A DNA stretch of 64,000 bases from Bradyrhizobium sp. WD16 (GCF_024181725.1 NZ_CP028908.1:5135501-5199500); one strand, 5' to 3'. Positions 48,072 to 56,640 are shown, counted from the stretch's first letter. Notes: generated from the letters alone by a model not told the origin. Program-made: numbers and translations.

Positions 48072-49007
48072 TCAGGATTTCTGCGGCGGAGCCATGTCGC
48101 GGGAGAGGCTCATCAATTTTTCGACTGAAGTCGTCGCTCCGCCGCAAGCGATAATCAGAACTTGCTCATAGCGAGCCAACCGATCCGAGTGCGAATAGGC
48201 AATCGACAGTGCTGCGCCGCAGGCTGGCTCCACGACGACGCGATGGTCATCCATGAACCGCATGCAGGACTCAAGTGCGGATCTGTCACTTACCACGACG
48301 CTTTCTACGGGACGTGTTCGCGCGATTTCGAACGCACGCCCACTAACCTTTCGAGCGCCCAGTGACGTCGCGATGCTGGTGATCGCCGGCAGTTCGACTA
48401 ACTTTCCTGCCTTCATCGACGCCGCCAACGAGGCCGCGCCCTCTGTCTCGGCGGCAATGATCGGAACGTCCTCAAGTCCGTTCCGAACCAGCCCCTCCGC
48501 TACGCCGGACAGAAGGCCACCCCCGCCGACCGAGAGAACCACGACGTCGAAAGACACGCCAGCCTCGACGACCTCGTCAATCATTGTCGCATGCCCGGTC
48601 CACATGATCGGGTCATCGAAAGGGTGTATGAACGCAGTTTCGCGATCGACTGCTTGGAGCGCGCGCTCATTGGCCTCTTGCCAGGATGCGCCATGGACGA
48701 CGACTTCAGCACCTTCCTGCCGGATGAGCGACTTCGCCAGTTCCGTTGTGGTTTCAGGAACGAAAACAGTCACCGCGACCGTGAGACGGCGGCCGGCATA
48801 CGCAACCGCGATGCCTGCGTTACCCCCGGAAGAAGATATGAAGCGCCGCTTCCCCTTCTGGGCGTGATATTGACAGACCGCGCCAATCCCCCGGATCTTG
48901 AACGAACCGCACGGTTGCAGCGCATCCATCTTCAGCCATATTGGTCGGCCAGCCGCCGAAGCAAGTGGCCGCGATTCAAGAACAGGGGTTTCGAGATGGA
49001 GCGGCAT
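48072..49007 (-). CDS. PLP-dependent serine/threonine dehydratase-like enzyme
   Basis: This 311-aa fold-type II PLP enzyme has LKMDALQPCGSFKIRG with the PLP-binding Lys, ISSSGGNAGIAVAYAGRRL (phosphate/substrate loop), and LSVGGGGLLSGVAEGL. It resembles L-serine/L-threonine ammonia-lyases (SdaC/Tdc-like, and mammalian SDS). It would convert serine or threonine to pyruvate or 2-oxobutyrate and ammonia. Base use appears less GC-rich than in the core genes. It is bordered downstream by a gap and upstream by an AB element at about 49182. Confidence 0.88.
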   Translation of the reverse strand: MPLHLETPVLESRPLASAAGRPIWLKMDALQPCGSFKIRGIGAVCQYHAQKGKRRFISSSGGNAGIAVAYAGRRLTVAVTVFVPETTTELAKSLIRQEGAEVVVHGASWQEANERALQAVDRETAFIHPFDDPIMWTGHATMIDEVVEAGVSFDVVVLSVGGGGLLSGVAEGLVRNGLEDVPIIAAETEGAASLAASMKAGKLVELPAITSIATSLGARKVSGRAFEIARTRPVESVVVSDRSALESCMRFMDDHRVVVEPACGAALSIAYSHSDRLARYEQVLIIACGGATTSVEKLMSLSRDMAPPQKS

Positions 49008-49181
49008 GAATTCCTTCCAGAGGGCGATGGTTGTGAAGCCGTCCGCGGCAGTCGAATAGTCCCGCCCCCAAAAGGTTAGCGTATCGCTGTCAACGGATCC
49101 ATCGCGACAACTACGGACGGTGTGGCGGCCCGCGCATTGCAGACCTGCTTGTCCCTTTCAACCCGCCCCATCGCGATCACG

Positions 49182-49348
49182 CTAGTGTCCTGTCTCCGAA
49201 TTACCGCTTCGTTTGCCTCACCCTCGCACGGTAATTCGGAGACATCGGGACACTAGCAAAATTAAAAAGCTAGTGCGGCTTATGTCTCGCAATTGCCTAC
49301 GAGAGGCTTGCCGCAAAGGACATAGGCAATTGCGAGACGCCACACTAG
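49182..49348. mobile_element. CTAG double-hairpin element, type AB, copy 3
   Basis: Hairpin A is 49182-49256, spacer 13 bases, and hairpin B is 49270-49348. After B, a further 13 bases (AATCATAACGATG) lead to another CTAG at 49362-49365, which contains the nuoB stop codon. That spacer is very like the CATCATAATGATG spacer of the type CD element at 50216-50228. Confidence 0.85.
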
Positions 49349-49361
49349 AATCATAACGATG

Positions 49362-49871
49362 CTAGCGCTCGATGGTGCCGGTGCGCCGGATCTTCTTCTG
49401 CAGCAGCAACACGCCGTAGAGCAGCGCTTCGGCCGTCGGCGGGCAGCCGGGCACGTAGATGTCCACGGGCACAATGCGGTCGCAGCCGCGTACGACCGAA
49501 TACGAGTAATGATAGTAGCCGCCGCCGTTGGCGCATGACCCCATCGAGATCACATAGCGCGGCTCCGGCATCTGGTCGTAGACCTTGCGCAGCGCGGGAG
49601 CCATCTTGTTCGTAAGCGTGCCGGCGACGATCATCAGATCGCTCTGCCGGGGCGACGCCCGCGGGAAGCAACCGAAGCGCTCCAGGTCGTAGCGCGGCAT
49701 CATGACCTGCATCATTTCGATCGCGCAGCAAGCGAGACCGAAAGTCACCCAGTAGATCGAGCCCGTCCGCGCCCAGGCGATCACTTCGTCCGTCGAGGTG
49801 ACGAAGAACCCTTTGTCCGCAAGCTCGCTGTTGATTTCGAAGAACGATGGACCTTCCCCGGCCAATTCCAT
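49362..49871 (-). CDS. nuoB: NADH-quinone oxidoreductase subunit B, orphan copy
   Basis: This 169-aa protein is a clear NuoB. It has the N2 [4Fe-4S] ligands: the Cys pair in LACCAIEMM, the Cys in [19 protein letters not shown], and the Cys in [15 protein letters not shown]. In the parent complex, NuoB carries the last cluster before quinone. The ATG at 49871 ([13 protein letters not shown]) has a GAGG Shine-Dalgarno; a GTG at 49988 could add 39 residues. No other nuo gene is nearby: it is divergent from a broken AraC gene and flanked by hairpin elements on both sides. It may be a transferred or duplicated remnant; the reading frame is intact. Confidence 0.92.
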   Translation of the reverse strand: MELAGEGPSFFEINSELADKGFFVTSTDEVIAWARTGSIYWVTFGLACCAIEMMQVMMPRYDLERFGCFPRASPRQSDLMIVAGTLTNKMAPALRKVYDQMPEPRYVISMGSCANGGGYYHYSYSVVRGCDRIVPVDIYVPGCPPTAEALLYGVLLLQKKIRRTGTIER

Positions 49872-49989
49872 CGGCGCCTCGCTTCGTTTGCTGTCGACGA
49901 CCGCTTTCAACGTGCCTGAGATCAACTTCAGGTGTATTGAACGGTTCGGACATGGACCTGCCGGCGCCGCCGGATGCGCAGGAAGCACG

Positions 49990-51040
49990 ATGACGACGAC
50001 CGCCTCGCAGATCGTCTGGCCGCGTCAGGCGCTCGCGCGCAGCATCTTCTGCATGATCGTTCGGGACACCCGGGGCGTCGCACTCGACCAGGCACAGAGG
50101 TTCAACTTTTTCCCGGCGTCGCCGTTCTGCTCGATGGCTAGTGTGGTGGATCTGACGCTCGTTTCAGCATTGGAGCGAGTTCTTCAAACGAGCGTCAGAT
50201 CCAAAACCACACTAGCATCATAATGATGCTAGTGTCCCCTTGTTTCCAACGTTCGTAGAAGCGCCTGCTGCAAAGGAATACGAACGTTGGAAACGGGACA
50301 CTAGGATCGTCGCCGGCGACTGGCACCTGATCGAGGAGCCGGAGCAGATGAGGCGCCCCTGGACCGGAGCAAGGCTTCCCAGCCTCACCTTCTCCGGCGC
50401 ACAACTCACGCCCCCGGTCAGCTGGAATCCCGGCGAGACCTTTACGATCGTGATCGTGTTTTACCCGGACGCGTTTTCCGCGTTAAGCGGACTAGACTTG
50501 AGCAAGTTCACGGGGCGCACGACAGCGGCGGAAGAGGTCCTGCCGGAACGGATCCTTGAGCCTTGCCGCAGCTTCATCGAGGACGTTCACCGCCAAGGGG
50601 TCGAAAACGCCTTCTCGGCGCTTGAAGACAAGATCGAGACCCTGCTGGCCGGCACCCACCTGGCCGGGAGCCGCCCGGCGAGATGGATCAACGACTGGAG
50701 CAGCAGCCTCGTCCGCCGGGCCGCGCTCACCGGTCTCGGCCGCAGCACGCGGCAGATCGCCCGGCGGGTCAGATCCTGGACCGGCGTCAGCGAGCGAGAC
50801 CTGCACGGCCTCGGGCACACGGAAACTCTTTACGCCAGATTTCTGGAGGCCATCGAGGCCGGCGACCTCGACTGGGCCGGGCTTGCCGCAGCGGCAGGAT
50901 TTTCCGATCAGGCCCACATGATCAGACAGATGCGGCGGCACACCGGCTTCACGCCGGAGCAGTTCCGCCGGAACGCCGCGCAGGACGAAGCCTTCTGGGG
51001 CTACCGGCTCCTCGGGCAGCATTTCACGACGTCGAAATGA
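49990..51040 (+). pseudogene. AraC-family regulator interrupted by a CTAG element
   Basis: The first part (49990 to 50137) reads [20 protein letters not shown], then ...FNFFPASPFCSMA. The second part (from 50304) reads RIVAGDWHLIEEPEQMRRPW, a ligand/DUF6597-like domain, and a C-terminal AraC HTH (DWAGLAAAAGFSDQAHMIRQMRRHTGFTPEQFRR). The 167-bp CD element at 50138-50304 separates them in different frames. Deleting it down to one CTAG gives CSMA-R-IVAGDW in frame. It is divergent from nuoB. As it stands, the product is truncated after about 78 residues. Confidence 0.88.
50138..50304. mobile_element. CTAG double-hairpin element, type CD (inside araC-type gene)
   Basis: Hairpin C is 50138-50215 (CTAGTGTGGT.. 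/ ..ACCACACTAG, inner arms around GATCTGACGCTCG). A 13-base spacer precedes hairpin D at 50229-50304 (CTAGTGTCCC.. / ..GGGACACTAG, inner arms AACGTTCGTA). Read on the other strand, the order is type I hairpin, 13 bases, type II hairpin, as in the AB elements, although the inner stems are unrelated to AB. Net insertion is 163 bases. Confidence 0.87.
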
Positions 51041-51251
51041 CGGTCGCACTGGGCGCGCCTACCGCTTGTCGTCGTCCGTGAACGACCGACGTTGACCGGT
51101 TTTCAGCCGACGCCTCCCGGCTCTCCGAGCCTGCGGCAGGTGACCATCAATCCGGACGAGGTTCAGGCTATCGGACTTGACTGCGGAGCCCGGATCCAGA
51201 GAGTGAAAGGCAATTCCGGAGCAAACGAACGAGTTCTGTTTGGAGAAAGCG

Positions 51252-52061
51252 ATGTTTTCGCGCGAATGGAGAGGTTCAGTCGACGTTGTCATTCCTTGCC
51301 ACAACGCTGCAACGACTGTTGCGGGCGCAGTATCGAGCGCGCTTTCGCAGGCGGCCTGTCGGCGCGTTATTGTCGTCGACGACGGGTCGAAGGATGATAC
51401 TCGGTCGATCATCATCAGAATTGCCGAATTGAACCCGACGCGAGTTCTGGCCCTTTCATCAACGGACAATCGTGGGCCGGCGCGAGCGAGGAATTGCGGG
51501 GTGAGAGAATCCGACAGCGGCTTGGTGGCATTTCTTGACGCCGACGACGTCTACGAGCACCAGGCACTCGACGCACCCGCGATAGCGCTGCAGGAACTGA
51601 AAGAGTTCTCGTTGGTGCGGCTGTCGTTGAAACCGGCAGGAGCCGAGATCCCCTATGCGGCGCACCCGGATTTTGGTCGCGCGTGGCGCACCCTGGAGAT
51701 GACGGTCGCTGGAAATATCGTGATTCGCCGGGAGATCCTGGATCAGGCTGGAGGATTCCCGGAGGATCCTGTTTTCAGGCAGTTTGGCGGCGAGGATGGA
51801 GCACTGAGCCTCGGATTGGCGGCGACATGTCGTGTCGGAACGTTGTTCGATCAGCCAGGCGTATTGTATGCCTATCGGCCACGCGCTCACGCCGAGCAGC
51901 TATTTCGATCGGTATTATTCGGAGAAAATCCACCCGGACTGCTCGCGGCATTACCACGCGCAGACGCTATTCGAAGATCCATCGAAGAGCGATTGAGGAA
52001 ACTCGACGTACCGACGCGCGGTTCGCCGGGAATTGCTCCGGTTTTAGTTCAATGGGGCTAG
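51252..52061 (+). CDS. GT2-family glycosyltransferase
   Basis: This 269-aa GT-A fold protein has DVVIPCHNAATTV (nucleotide-binding start), VVDDGSKDDT, and the DXD-type FLDADDVYE. Later GNIVIRREILDQAGGFPEDPVF and GGEDGALSLGLAA fit the acceptor/catalytic region. A GGAG Shine-Dalgarno at 51242 sets the ATG at 51252. The gene is less GC-rich than the host genes and stands between hairpin elements with no polysaccharide genes around it. The donor and acceptor sugars are unknown. It ends GCTAG, with a second CTAG 7 bases on. Confidence 0.85.
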   Translation: MFSREWRGSVDVVIPCHNAATTVAGAVSSALSQAACRRVIVVDDGSKDDTRSIIIRIAELNPTRVLALSSTDNRGPARARNCGVRESDSGLVAFLDADDVYEHQALDAPAIALQELKEFSLVRLSLKPAGAEIPYAAHPDFGRAWRTLEMTVAGNIVIRREILDQAGGFPEDPVFRQFGGEDGALSLGLAATCRVGTLFDQPGVLYAYRPRAHAEQLFRSVLFGENPPGLLAALPRADAIRRSIEERLRKLDVPTRGSPGIAPVLVQWG

Positions 52062-52120
52062 ATCTAGTACCCCCTCGTTCCAGTGATCACATATGTGGCC
52101 GCGGCGAAGAGATACGGACG

Positions 52121-52448
52121 CTAGTGTCCCGTCTCCGAATTACCGCTACGTTTGCCTCGCGCTCGCACGGTCATTCGGAGACATAGGGACACTAGCAAAA
52201 TCAAAGTGCTAGTGTGGCTTATGTCTCGCAATTGCCTACAGGGGCTTGCCGCAAAGGGCATAGGCAATTGCGAGACGCCACACTAGTGTCCCGTCTCCGA
52301 ATTACCGCTACGTTTGCCTCGCGCTCGCACGGTCATTCGGAGACATAGGGACACTAGCAAAATCAAAGTGCTAGTGTGGCTTATGTCTCGCAATTGCCTA
52401 CAGGGGCTTGCCGCAAAGGGCATAGGCAATTGCGAGACGCCACACTAG
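52121..52448. mobile_element. two CTAG double-hairpin elements in tandem, type AB copies 4 and 5
   Basis: Copy 4 is 52121-52286 (A 52121-52195, B 52209-52286). Copy 5 is 52283-52448 (A 52283-52357, B 52371-52448). They share the CTAG at 52283-52286 and appear near identical, as expected if one copy entered the terminal CTAG of the other, or if the unit duplicated by replication slippage. They lie between the glycosyltransferase and the HerA-like gene. Up to the next gene at 52609 nothing else is seen. Confidence 0.88.
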
Positions 52449-52608
52449 AACCGGCACACCAGGTCGTTTTCCCGCGAAATGGATACCGGTATCATCTCTG
52501 AGCTATCCACTTCCCACTCGAATTGCCGGGTGATGTTGCGGTTGCGGCGCTCGACGCCCCGCGATCGGGTTGATAAGCCCCGTCTCGCGAGGATATTTGA
52601 GTCGAGAC

Positions 52609-54102
52609 ATGACCGTTGCGATCGAGATGGGACACACAACGGCAGGCGCCTCGGCGACTCTGGACCTCGAGGAACTGCTGGCGACCCGGCTGCTGGTGCA
52701 GGGCAATTCGGGCTCCGGCAAATCCCATCTGCTGCGCCGGCTGCTGGAACAGAGTGCCCCCTGGGTGCAGCAGGCCATCATCGATCCCGAAGGCGATTTC
52801 GTAACGCTGACCGACCATTTCGGCCACCTCGTGATCGATGCCGAGGGCCATACCGAGCGGGCCCTGCAGGCCGCCGGCGAGCGGGCACGCGTCCATCGCG
52901 TCTCCACGGTGCTCAATCTCGAGGGGCTCGACGCCGAGAACCAGATGCGCCGCGCCGCAGCCTTTCTCGGCGGTCTCTTCGAGGTCGCGCGCGACCACTG
53001 GTATCCGATGCTGGTGGTGGTGGATGAGGCACAGCTCTTCGCCCCGGCAATCGCCGGGGAGGTTTCGGACGAGGCGCGCAAGCTCTCTCTCGGGGCCATG
53101 ACCAACCTGATGTGCCGTGGCCGCAAACGCGGGCTCGCGGGGATCGTCGCAACCCAGCGACTGGCGAAGCTCGCCAAGAACGTCGCCGCCGAGGCTTCCA
53201 ATTTCCTCATGGGCCGAACCTTCCTCGACATCGACATGGCGCGCGCCGCCGACCTGCTGGGCATGGAGCGGCGACAGGCCGATGCCTTCCGGGACCTGGA
53301 GCGCGGGCAATTCATGGCGCTGGGCCCCGCCCTCTCCCGCCGTCCCCTGGGGCTGCGCATCGGTCCGACGGAGACACGGCCGCGCAATGCGACCCCGCGA
53401 CTTCTGCCGCTGCCTGAAGCGACGATCGAGGACGCACGCGCCATCATCCTGGCAGACCCGCCACCGGAGAATAACCGGCCTCAGCGCCGGCCGTCGCCAG
53501 ACCTCCTCGGCCAGCTCATGGCGGCGAAGTCCGCGGCGCTGGAAGTCCGTCCCGAACCGGTGGAGCAGCCACTCAGCGCCGAGCAACTGACGGAGCGACG
53601 TGAGCGGCTCGACCGCATCCTGCGCGCCGTCCTGGCGGAACCCGACGCGAGCTTCCGGGCCATCGGCGTCCTGTATCAGGAGTTCGTGGTCCGCGGCCGA
53701 ATCGAGGGCCTCGGTGCGGCCGTGCCGGACCTCGGCGATTTCCGTCGCCTGCTGACGCGCGCCCGCGCCGGGCTCGCCACCGACATGGCGGAGGATGACG
53801 CGTGGCAGGATGTCTCGCTTCGCGCCGCCATCCTGCCCGAGGACATGCAGGGGGTCTTCATGATGATCGCCCACGCGGCGAAGGACGGGCGACCCTGCCC
53901 GGGCGATGCAGCGATTGCGCGCGCCTACGGCACACACTCGCTGGGCCGTGCGCGGCGTGTGCTGACCTACATCGAGGAACAGGGCCTCATCGTTTGCCAG
54001 CTTGACGGAGCCGGTCGGCGGATCGTGACACTCGTCGAACTGGCCTGGGCGACGGCACCGGGCGATCCGAATGCCGAGGAACTGCTGCTGCCATCGAACT
54101 GA
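52609..54102 (+). CDS. HerA/DUF87-type ATP-binding protein
   Basis: This 497-aa FtsK/HerA-superfamily ATPase has Walker A LVQGNSGSGKSHLLRRLLE at about residues 27-45, IIDPEGDFVTL, and Walker B PMLVVVDEAQLFAP. A sensor-like Gln and Arg set follows in GLAGIVATQRLAKLAKNV. A C-terminal winged-helix-like stretch (AIARAYGTHSLGRARRVLTYIEEQGLIV) ends the protein. Such genes occur in phages and integrating elements and near defence loci. The ATG at 52609 (MTVAIEMGHTTAG) is preferred to 52570. Its stop codon TGA overlaps the start of a degenerate CD element. Confidence 0.88.
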   Translation: MTVAIEMGHTTAGASATLDLEELLATRLLVQGNSGSGKSHLLRRLLEQSAPWVQQAIIDPEGDFVTLTDHFGHLVIDAEGHTERALQAAGERARVHRVSTVLNLEGLDAENQMRRAAAFLGGLFEVARDHWYPMLVVVDEAQLFAPAIAGEVSDEARKLSLGAMTNLMCRGRKRGLAGIVATQRLAKLAKNVAAEASNFLMGRTFLDIDMARAADLLGMERRQADAFRDLERGQFMALGPALSRRPLGLRIGPTETRPRNATPRLLPLPEATIEDARAIILADPPPENNRPQRRPSPDLLGQLMAAKSAALEVRPEPVEQPLSAEQLTERRERLDRILRAVLAEPDASFRAIGVLYQEFVVRGRIEGLGAAVPDLGDFRRLLTRARAGLATDMAEDDAWQDVSLRAAILPEDMQGVFMMIAHAAKDGRPCPGDAAIARAYGTHSLGRARRVLTYIEEQGLIVCQLDGAGRRIVTLVELAWATAPGDPNAEELLLPSN

Positions 54103-54271
54103 CGCTCGTTCCAGCATTGCGGCGAGTTCTTCATACGAAGCGTCGGATCCAAAATTGCACGAGTGCGACGTCTCGCGTCGGATCAGGAGATCTCGCCTCC
54201 AGTGCGGTGGATCTAACGTTCGTAGAAGTGCTCGCTGCAAGGGAATACGAACGTTGGAAACAGGACACTAG
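54098..54271. mobile_element. degenerate CTAG double-hairpin element, type CD
   Basis: 54098-54165 matches hairpin C (CTGACGCTCGTTCCAGCATT, then CGAGTTCTTC and GCGTCGGATCC) and 54199-54271 matches hairpin D (AACGTTCGTAGAAG and the closing ACGAACGTTGGAAAC..GGACACTAG). The left CTAG and several stem positions are lost. It supplies the stop codon of the HerA-like gene, which suggests that the original C terminus may have been altered. Confidence 0.75.
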
Positions 54272-54436
54272 GATGCAAGCAACACCGACACATCCCTTGA
54301 TTTAGTGCCGTTTCCGTCGTAGCTACACTTCATGATCAACATCGTGCGCATCGTGACCCGTAAACGCATGACCCGCTTTCGCTGGGCTATGAAAGGAGTC
54401 GTGCGCTAGGAATTCGACGACGCGATCTTTTCATCA

Positions 54437-54465
54437 GGCCCCGCCGGCATCGGACGGGGCCTTTT
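54437..54465 (+). terminator. intrinsic terminator-like hairpin
   Basis: GGCCCCG (54437-54443) pairs with CGGGGCC (54455-54461), with an 11-base loop and TTTTGTTT following. It lies in the non-coding stretch 54272-54507, 43 bases before the DUF1127 start. Without an assigned upstream gene it may end an unrecognised small RNA, or act as a leader terminator for the DUF1127 gene. Confidence 0.6.
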
Positions 54466-54507
54466 GTTTGGCCATGCTCCCTGCCGGCACAACAGCAGGA
54501 GCATCCG

Positions 54508-54912
54508 ATGCCATCCCAACAGACGAATCTCCCATCCGAGACCGGACGCGATGCCGCAGGGCTCCACCTCGAACCCGCCATCGCCTTGGTGAAAGACGCC
54601 AGCGGCGACGCTTGCGCCGCGGCGCCCCCCGATGCCTCCATCGCAGCGCTGACAGACGCTTTCTCGGAAAAGGAAGCAGGACCACCAGCCGCATCGACGC
54701 GGAGCGTCTTGAGTTTACTCGAGAGATATTGGCGTGCGTTTCAGGAAAGGCGCCAACGCGACAGGTTGCGCGTGAGCTTGCACGACCTGAGTGACAGAGA
54801 GCTGATGGATATCGGCCTGACAGCCGGTGACATCGACTACATCGTCGCCCATCGAACTATTGAGGCTCGGAGATGGACGACGCATCTATGGCTCACGCGT
54901 GGCGTGATGTAA
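54508..54912 (+). CDS. DUF1127 domain-containing protein
   Basis: This 134-aa protein has a variable N-terminal 90 residues and a C-terminal DUF1127 core (RRQRDRLRVSLHDLSDRELMDIGLTAGDIDYIV). DUF1127 proteins are small, basic, and common in alphaproteobacteria; several are stress- or phosphate-related, and some bind RNA. This one is longer than the usual 45-75 aa. The start ATG at 54508 comes shortly after a terminator-like hairpin. Confidence 0.85.
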   Translation: MPSQQTNLPSETGRDAAGLHLEPAIALVKDASGDACAAAPPDASIAALTDAFSEKEAGPPAASTRSVLSLLERYWRAFQERRQRDRLRVSLHDLSDRELMDIGLTAGDIDYIVAHRTIEARRWTTHLWLTRGVM

Positions 54913-55279
54913 CTGATGGCAAGTCACCGCCAGTATTGGCAGGTTGTCGCAGCACGCCGTCGGCGGATCAGCGAGGCGTAATCCGCCTGCAATCGTCGTG
55001 AATTGGCGGACGACGCCAACGCCAATCCGCCCCCGAGCCGCGAACGCAACCAACACCACGGCTTCATAGCGCCATCTTTCTCGTCCGATTCGGGTCACGG
55101 GCCGAAAGTCTAGCACGGAGCAAATCTGGTCCGCAGCACCTCGGATAACCGACATGGATTCAAGCCTTGAAGATTTCTCCGACGGGCCGACAACGTACCC
55201 TCTCATCAGAGTCCGGGAATGCCCGTTAAGGGCGATGAACGGACCTGACGGGGCGGTCCGATCAAGTCGTGAATTGGCA
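54913..55279. other. non-coding gap before the two-gene island
   Basis: These 367 bases contain no supported gene. A minus-strand frame (54886-55206) is open but shows no family features or Shine-Dalgarno. Confidence 0.4.
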
Positions 55280-55372
55280 CGAAACGTAAGTCCCGGAACG
55301 GAGAGGGCATTTCCGAAGCTGGGGGTACATCGGCTGTGCCATCTCCCGACCGGCCACAGCCGGATTTAACCC
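55280..55372. repeat. imperfect direct repeat, left flank of the two-gene island
   Basis: This segment starts CGAAACGTAAGTCCCGGAAC and aligns with 57543-57635 in the same orientation at roughly 80% identity by eye, with a 23-base identical core at the left. It contains inverted-repeat parts (ACCGGCCACAGCCGG region). It overlaps the possible start of the 434-aa gene. Confidence 0.7.
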
Positions 55373-56640
55373 ACCACGGAAGTTGGTCGGTAGCTCGCCA
55401 CGTCGGAACCGACAATTCGGCTAGCCGCCTTTCGCGATTCTTCCACTACTATGTGCACGCCCTAGGTGGCATTAGCAGGCCTTTCAACTTTCGGCGATTC
55501 ATCATGCACACATGGGCTCCGCTTTTCCTGCTGCCGAACATGCGCATCCAGATTCCGTTCGAGAACGAGTATCTGGCAATTGTTCCGCCTGAAGACGAAC
55601 GGTGCATCGAGATCAATTCTCGCCACCCGACCTTTCTTCCGTTCCTCGGGAGTTTCACAGATGCGTTCCGTCGCAAGCAAACTCCTAGCGTGATGCTGAT
55701 GCGCGACGATGCCCCCGGGTGGATAAAGTCATGGGAGGCTGTCAGCGGTTTCCGCGACGTCCTCTCGATCAGTGCGGTGCTCCACAACCGCACCGCGGTC
55801 TTGATCCATCATCTGCCGAGAAGCTACCAGTACACCACGTCATTCGATTTCTACGCCTACACGCTCACGACCGACTATCTGAAACTCATCACGAGCAATC
55901 CCGCCTTGATGGGCTTCGACATGGTCGAAGAATTCCATGGCCAGACGACCCCCGGCCTTCCGGTCTCGAATTGGGATCGGCTGAACTATGACGAACTGCT
56001 CGCCAAAGCCCTTTTGGCGGAGTGGCACAGGCGATTTTATGATTCCGAGCCCTCATGGCGTAGCCTTGCCCTCTTCCGCTCCCTCAACATGGCCCATGCG
56101 GCCGCGCAGATACCCGGCGTCGTCGGCGTCACCAACCACTCACTCGGCCGGAACATTGGCCTTTGGGTTAGCGCGTTTGAAATCCTTGTTCATCCGGAAA
56201 CCGACGACAGCGGTGTGAAGCAGGTGTACGCCCTGCTAGACCAGGTCGATTATCGGACCCAGGCCTGCAAGGAGAAGACCTACTTCTGCTATGAGGGACG
56301 CACCAAGAAGCAGGGCCAACCCCGCAATTTGGCTTGCTGGATCTACGGTGAGGTCAACCACGCTCGCATCGATTACCTGCACGGCAATCCCCTGAAGGCC
56401 GATCGCCTTACCGTTCCTCCGTACAACAGGAATCTGTTCAACTACGTGCCGACGTTATACCGCTTGCTACTCACCGCATTCCTGGGGCTCAACCACTACG
56501 GCCCGTTCAAGCCAAGGGAGTCCGGCGCCTCACCCTACGACGCCGCGGGGATGCTCGAATACCGATTCCATAGCCGTCAGGGCGACTACGAGCGGGCACT
56601 CGCGCACATCCTTAAGCCCGTAGACCCAAAGGAGCTTTGA
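55336..56640 (+). CDS. unknown protein with a HEPN-like R-x4-H motif
   Basis: This protein of up to 434 aa has no clear full-length family. The C-terminal third (about residues 270-420) is helical and carries NHARIDYLHGNPL, an R-x4-H motif (Arg344, His349) like that of Apea-type HEPN ribonuclease domains, preceded by GLWVSAFEILVHPETD, which resembles the family's first helix. The GTG at 55336 falls inside the left direct repeat; later starts (GTG 55453, ATG 55504) are possible. Its TGA abuts the stop of the convergent 261-aa gene with no spacing. Composition is less GC-rich than the host's. A toxin or antiphage effector role is a hypothesis. Confidence 0.65.
   Translation: MPSPDRPQPDLTHHGSWSVARHVGTDNSASRLSRFFHYYVHALGGISRPFNFRRFIMHTWAPLFLLPNMRIQIPFENEYLAIVPPEDERCIEINSRHPTFLPFLGSFTDAFRRKQTPSVMLMRDDAPGWIKSWEAVSGFRDVLSISAVLHNRTAVLIHHLPRSYQYTTSFDFYAYTLTTDYLKLITSNPALMGFDMVEEFHGQTTPGLPVSNWDRLNYDELLAKALLAEWHRRFYDSEPSWRSLALFRSLNMAHAAAQIPGVVGVTNHSLGRNIGLWVSAFEILVHPETDDSGVKQVYALLDQVDYRTQACKEKTYFCYEGRTKKQGQPRNLACWIYGEVNHARIDYLHGNPLKADRLTVPPYNRNLFNYVPTLYRLLLTAFLGLNHYGPFKPRESGASPYDAAGMLEYRFHSRQGDYERALAHILKPVDPKEL

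Noticed and set aside
47710-48171. 153-aa plus-strand frame in the gap before the PLP-enzyme gene
   Set aside because: Its end overlaps the PLP-enzyme coding region and it has no family features.
39531-54271. Rho-independent terminators as the explanation for the CTAG hairpins
   Set aside because: They interrupt two genes, have no T runs, share precise ends and spacing, and occur in tandem, so they are mobile or repeated elements rather than terminators.
54886-55206. 106-aa minus-strand frame after DUF1127
   Set aside because: No recognisable domain and it overlaps the DUF1127 stop; I could not separate it from chance.
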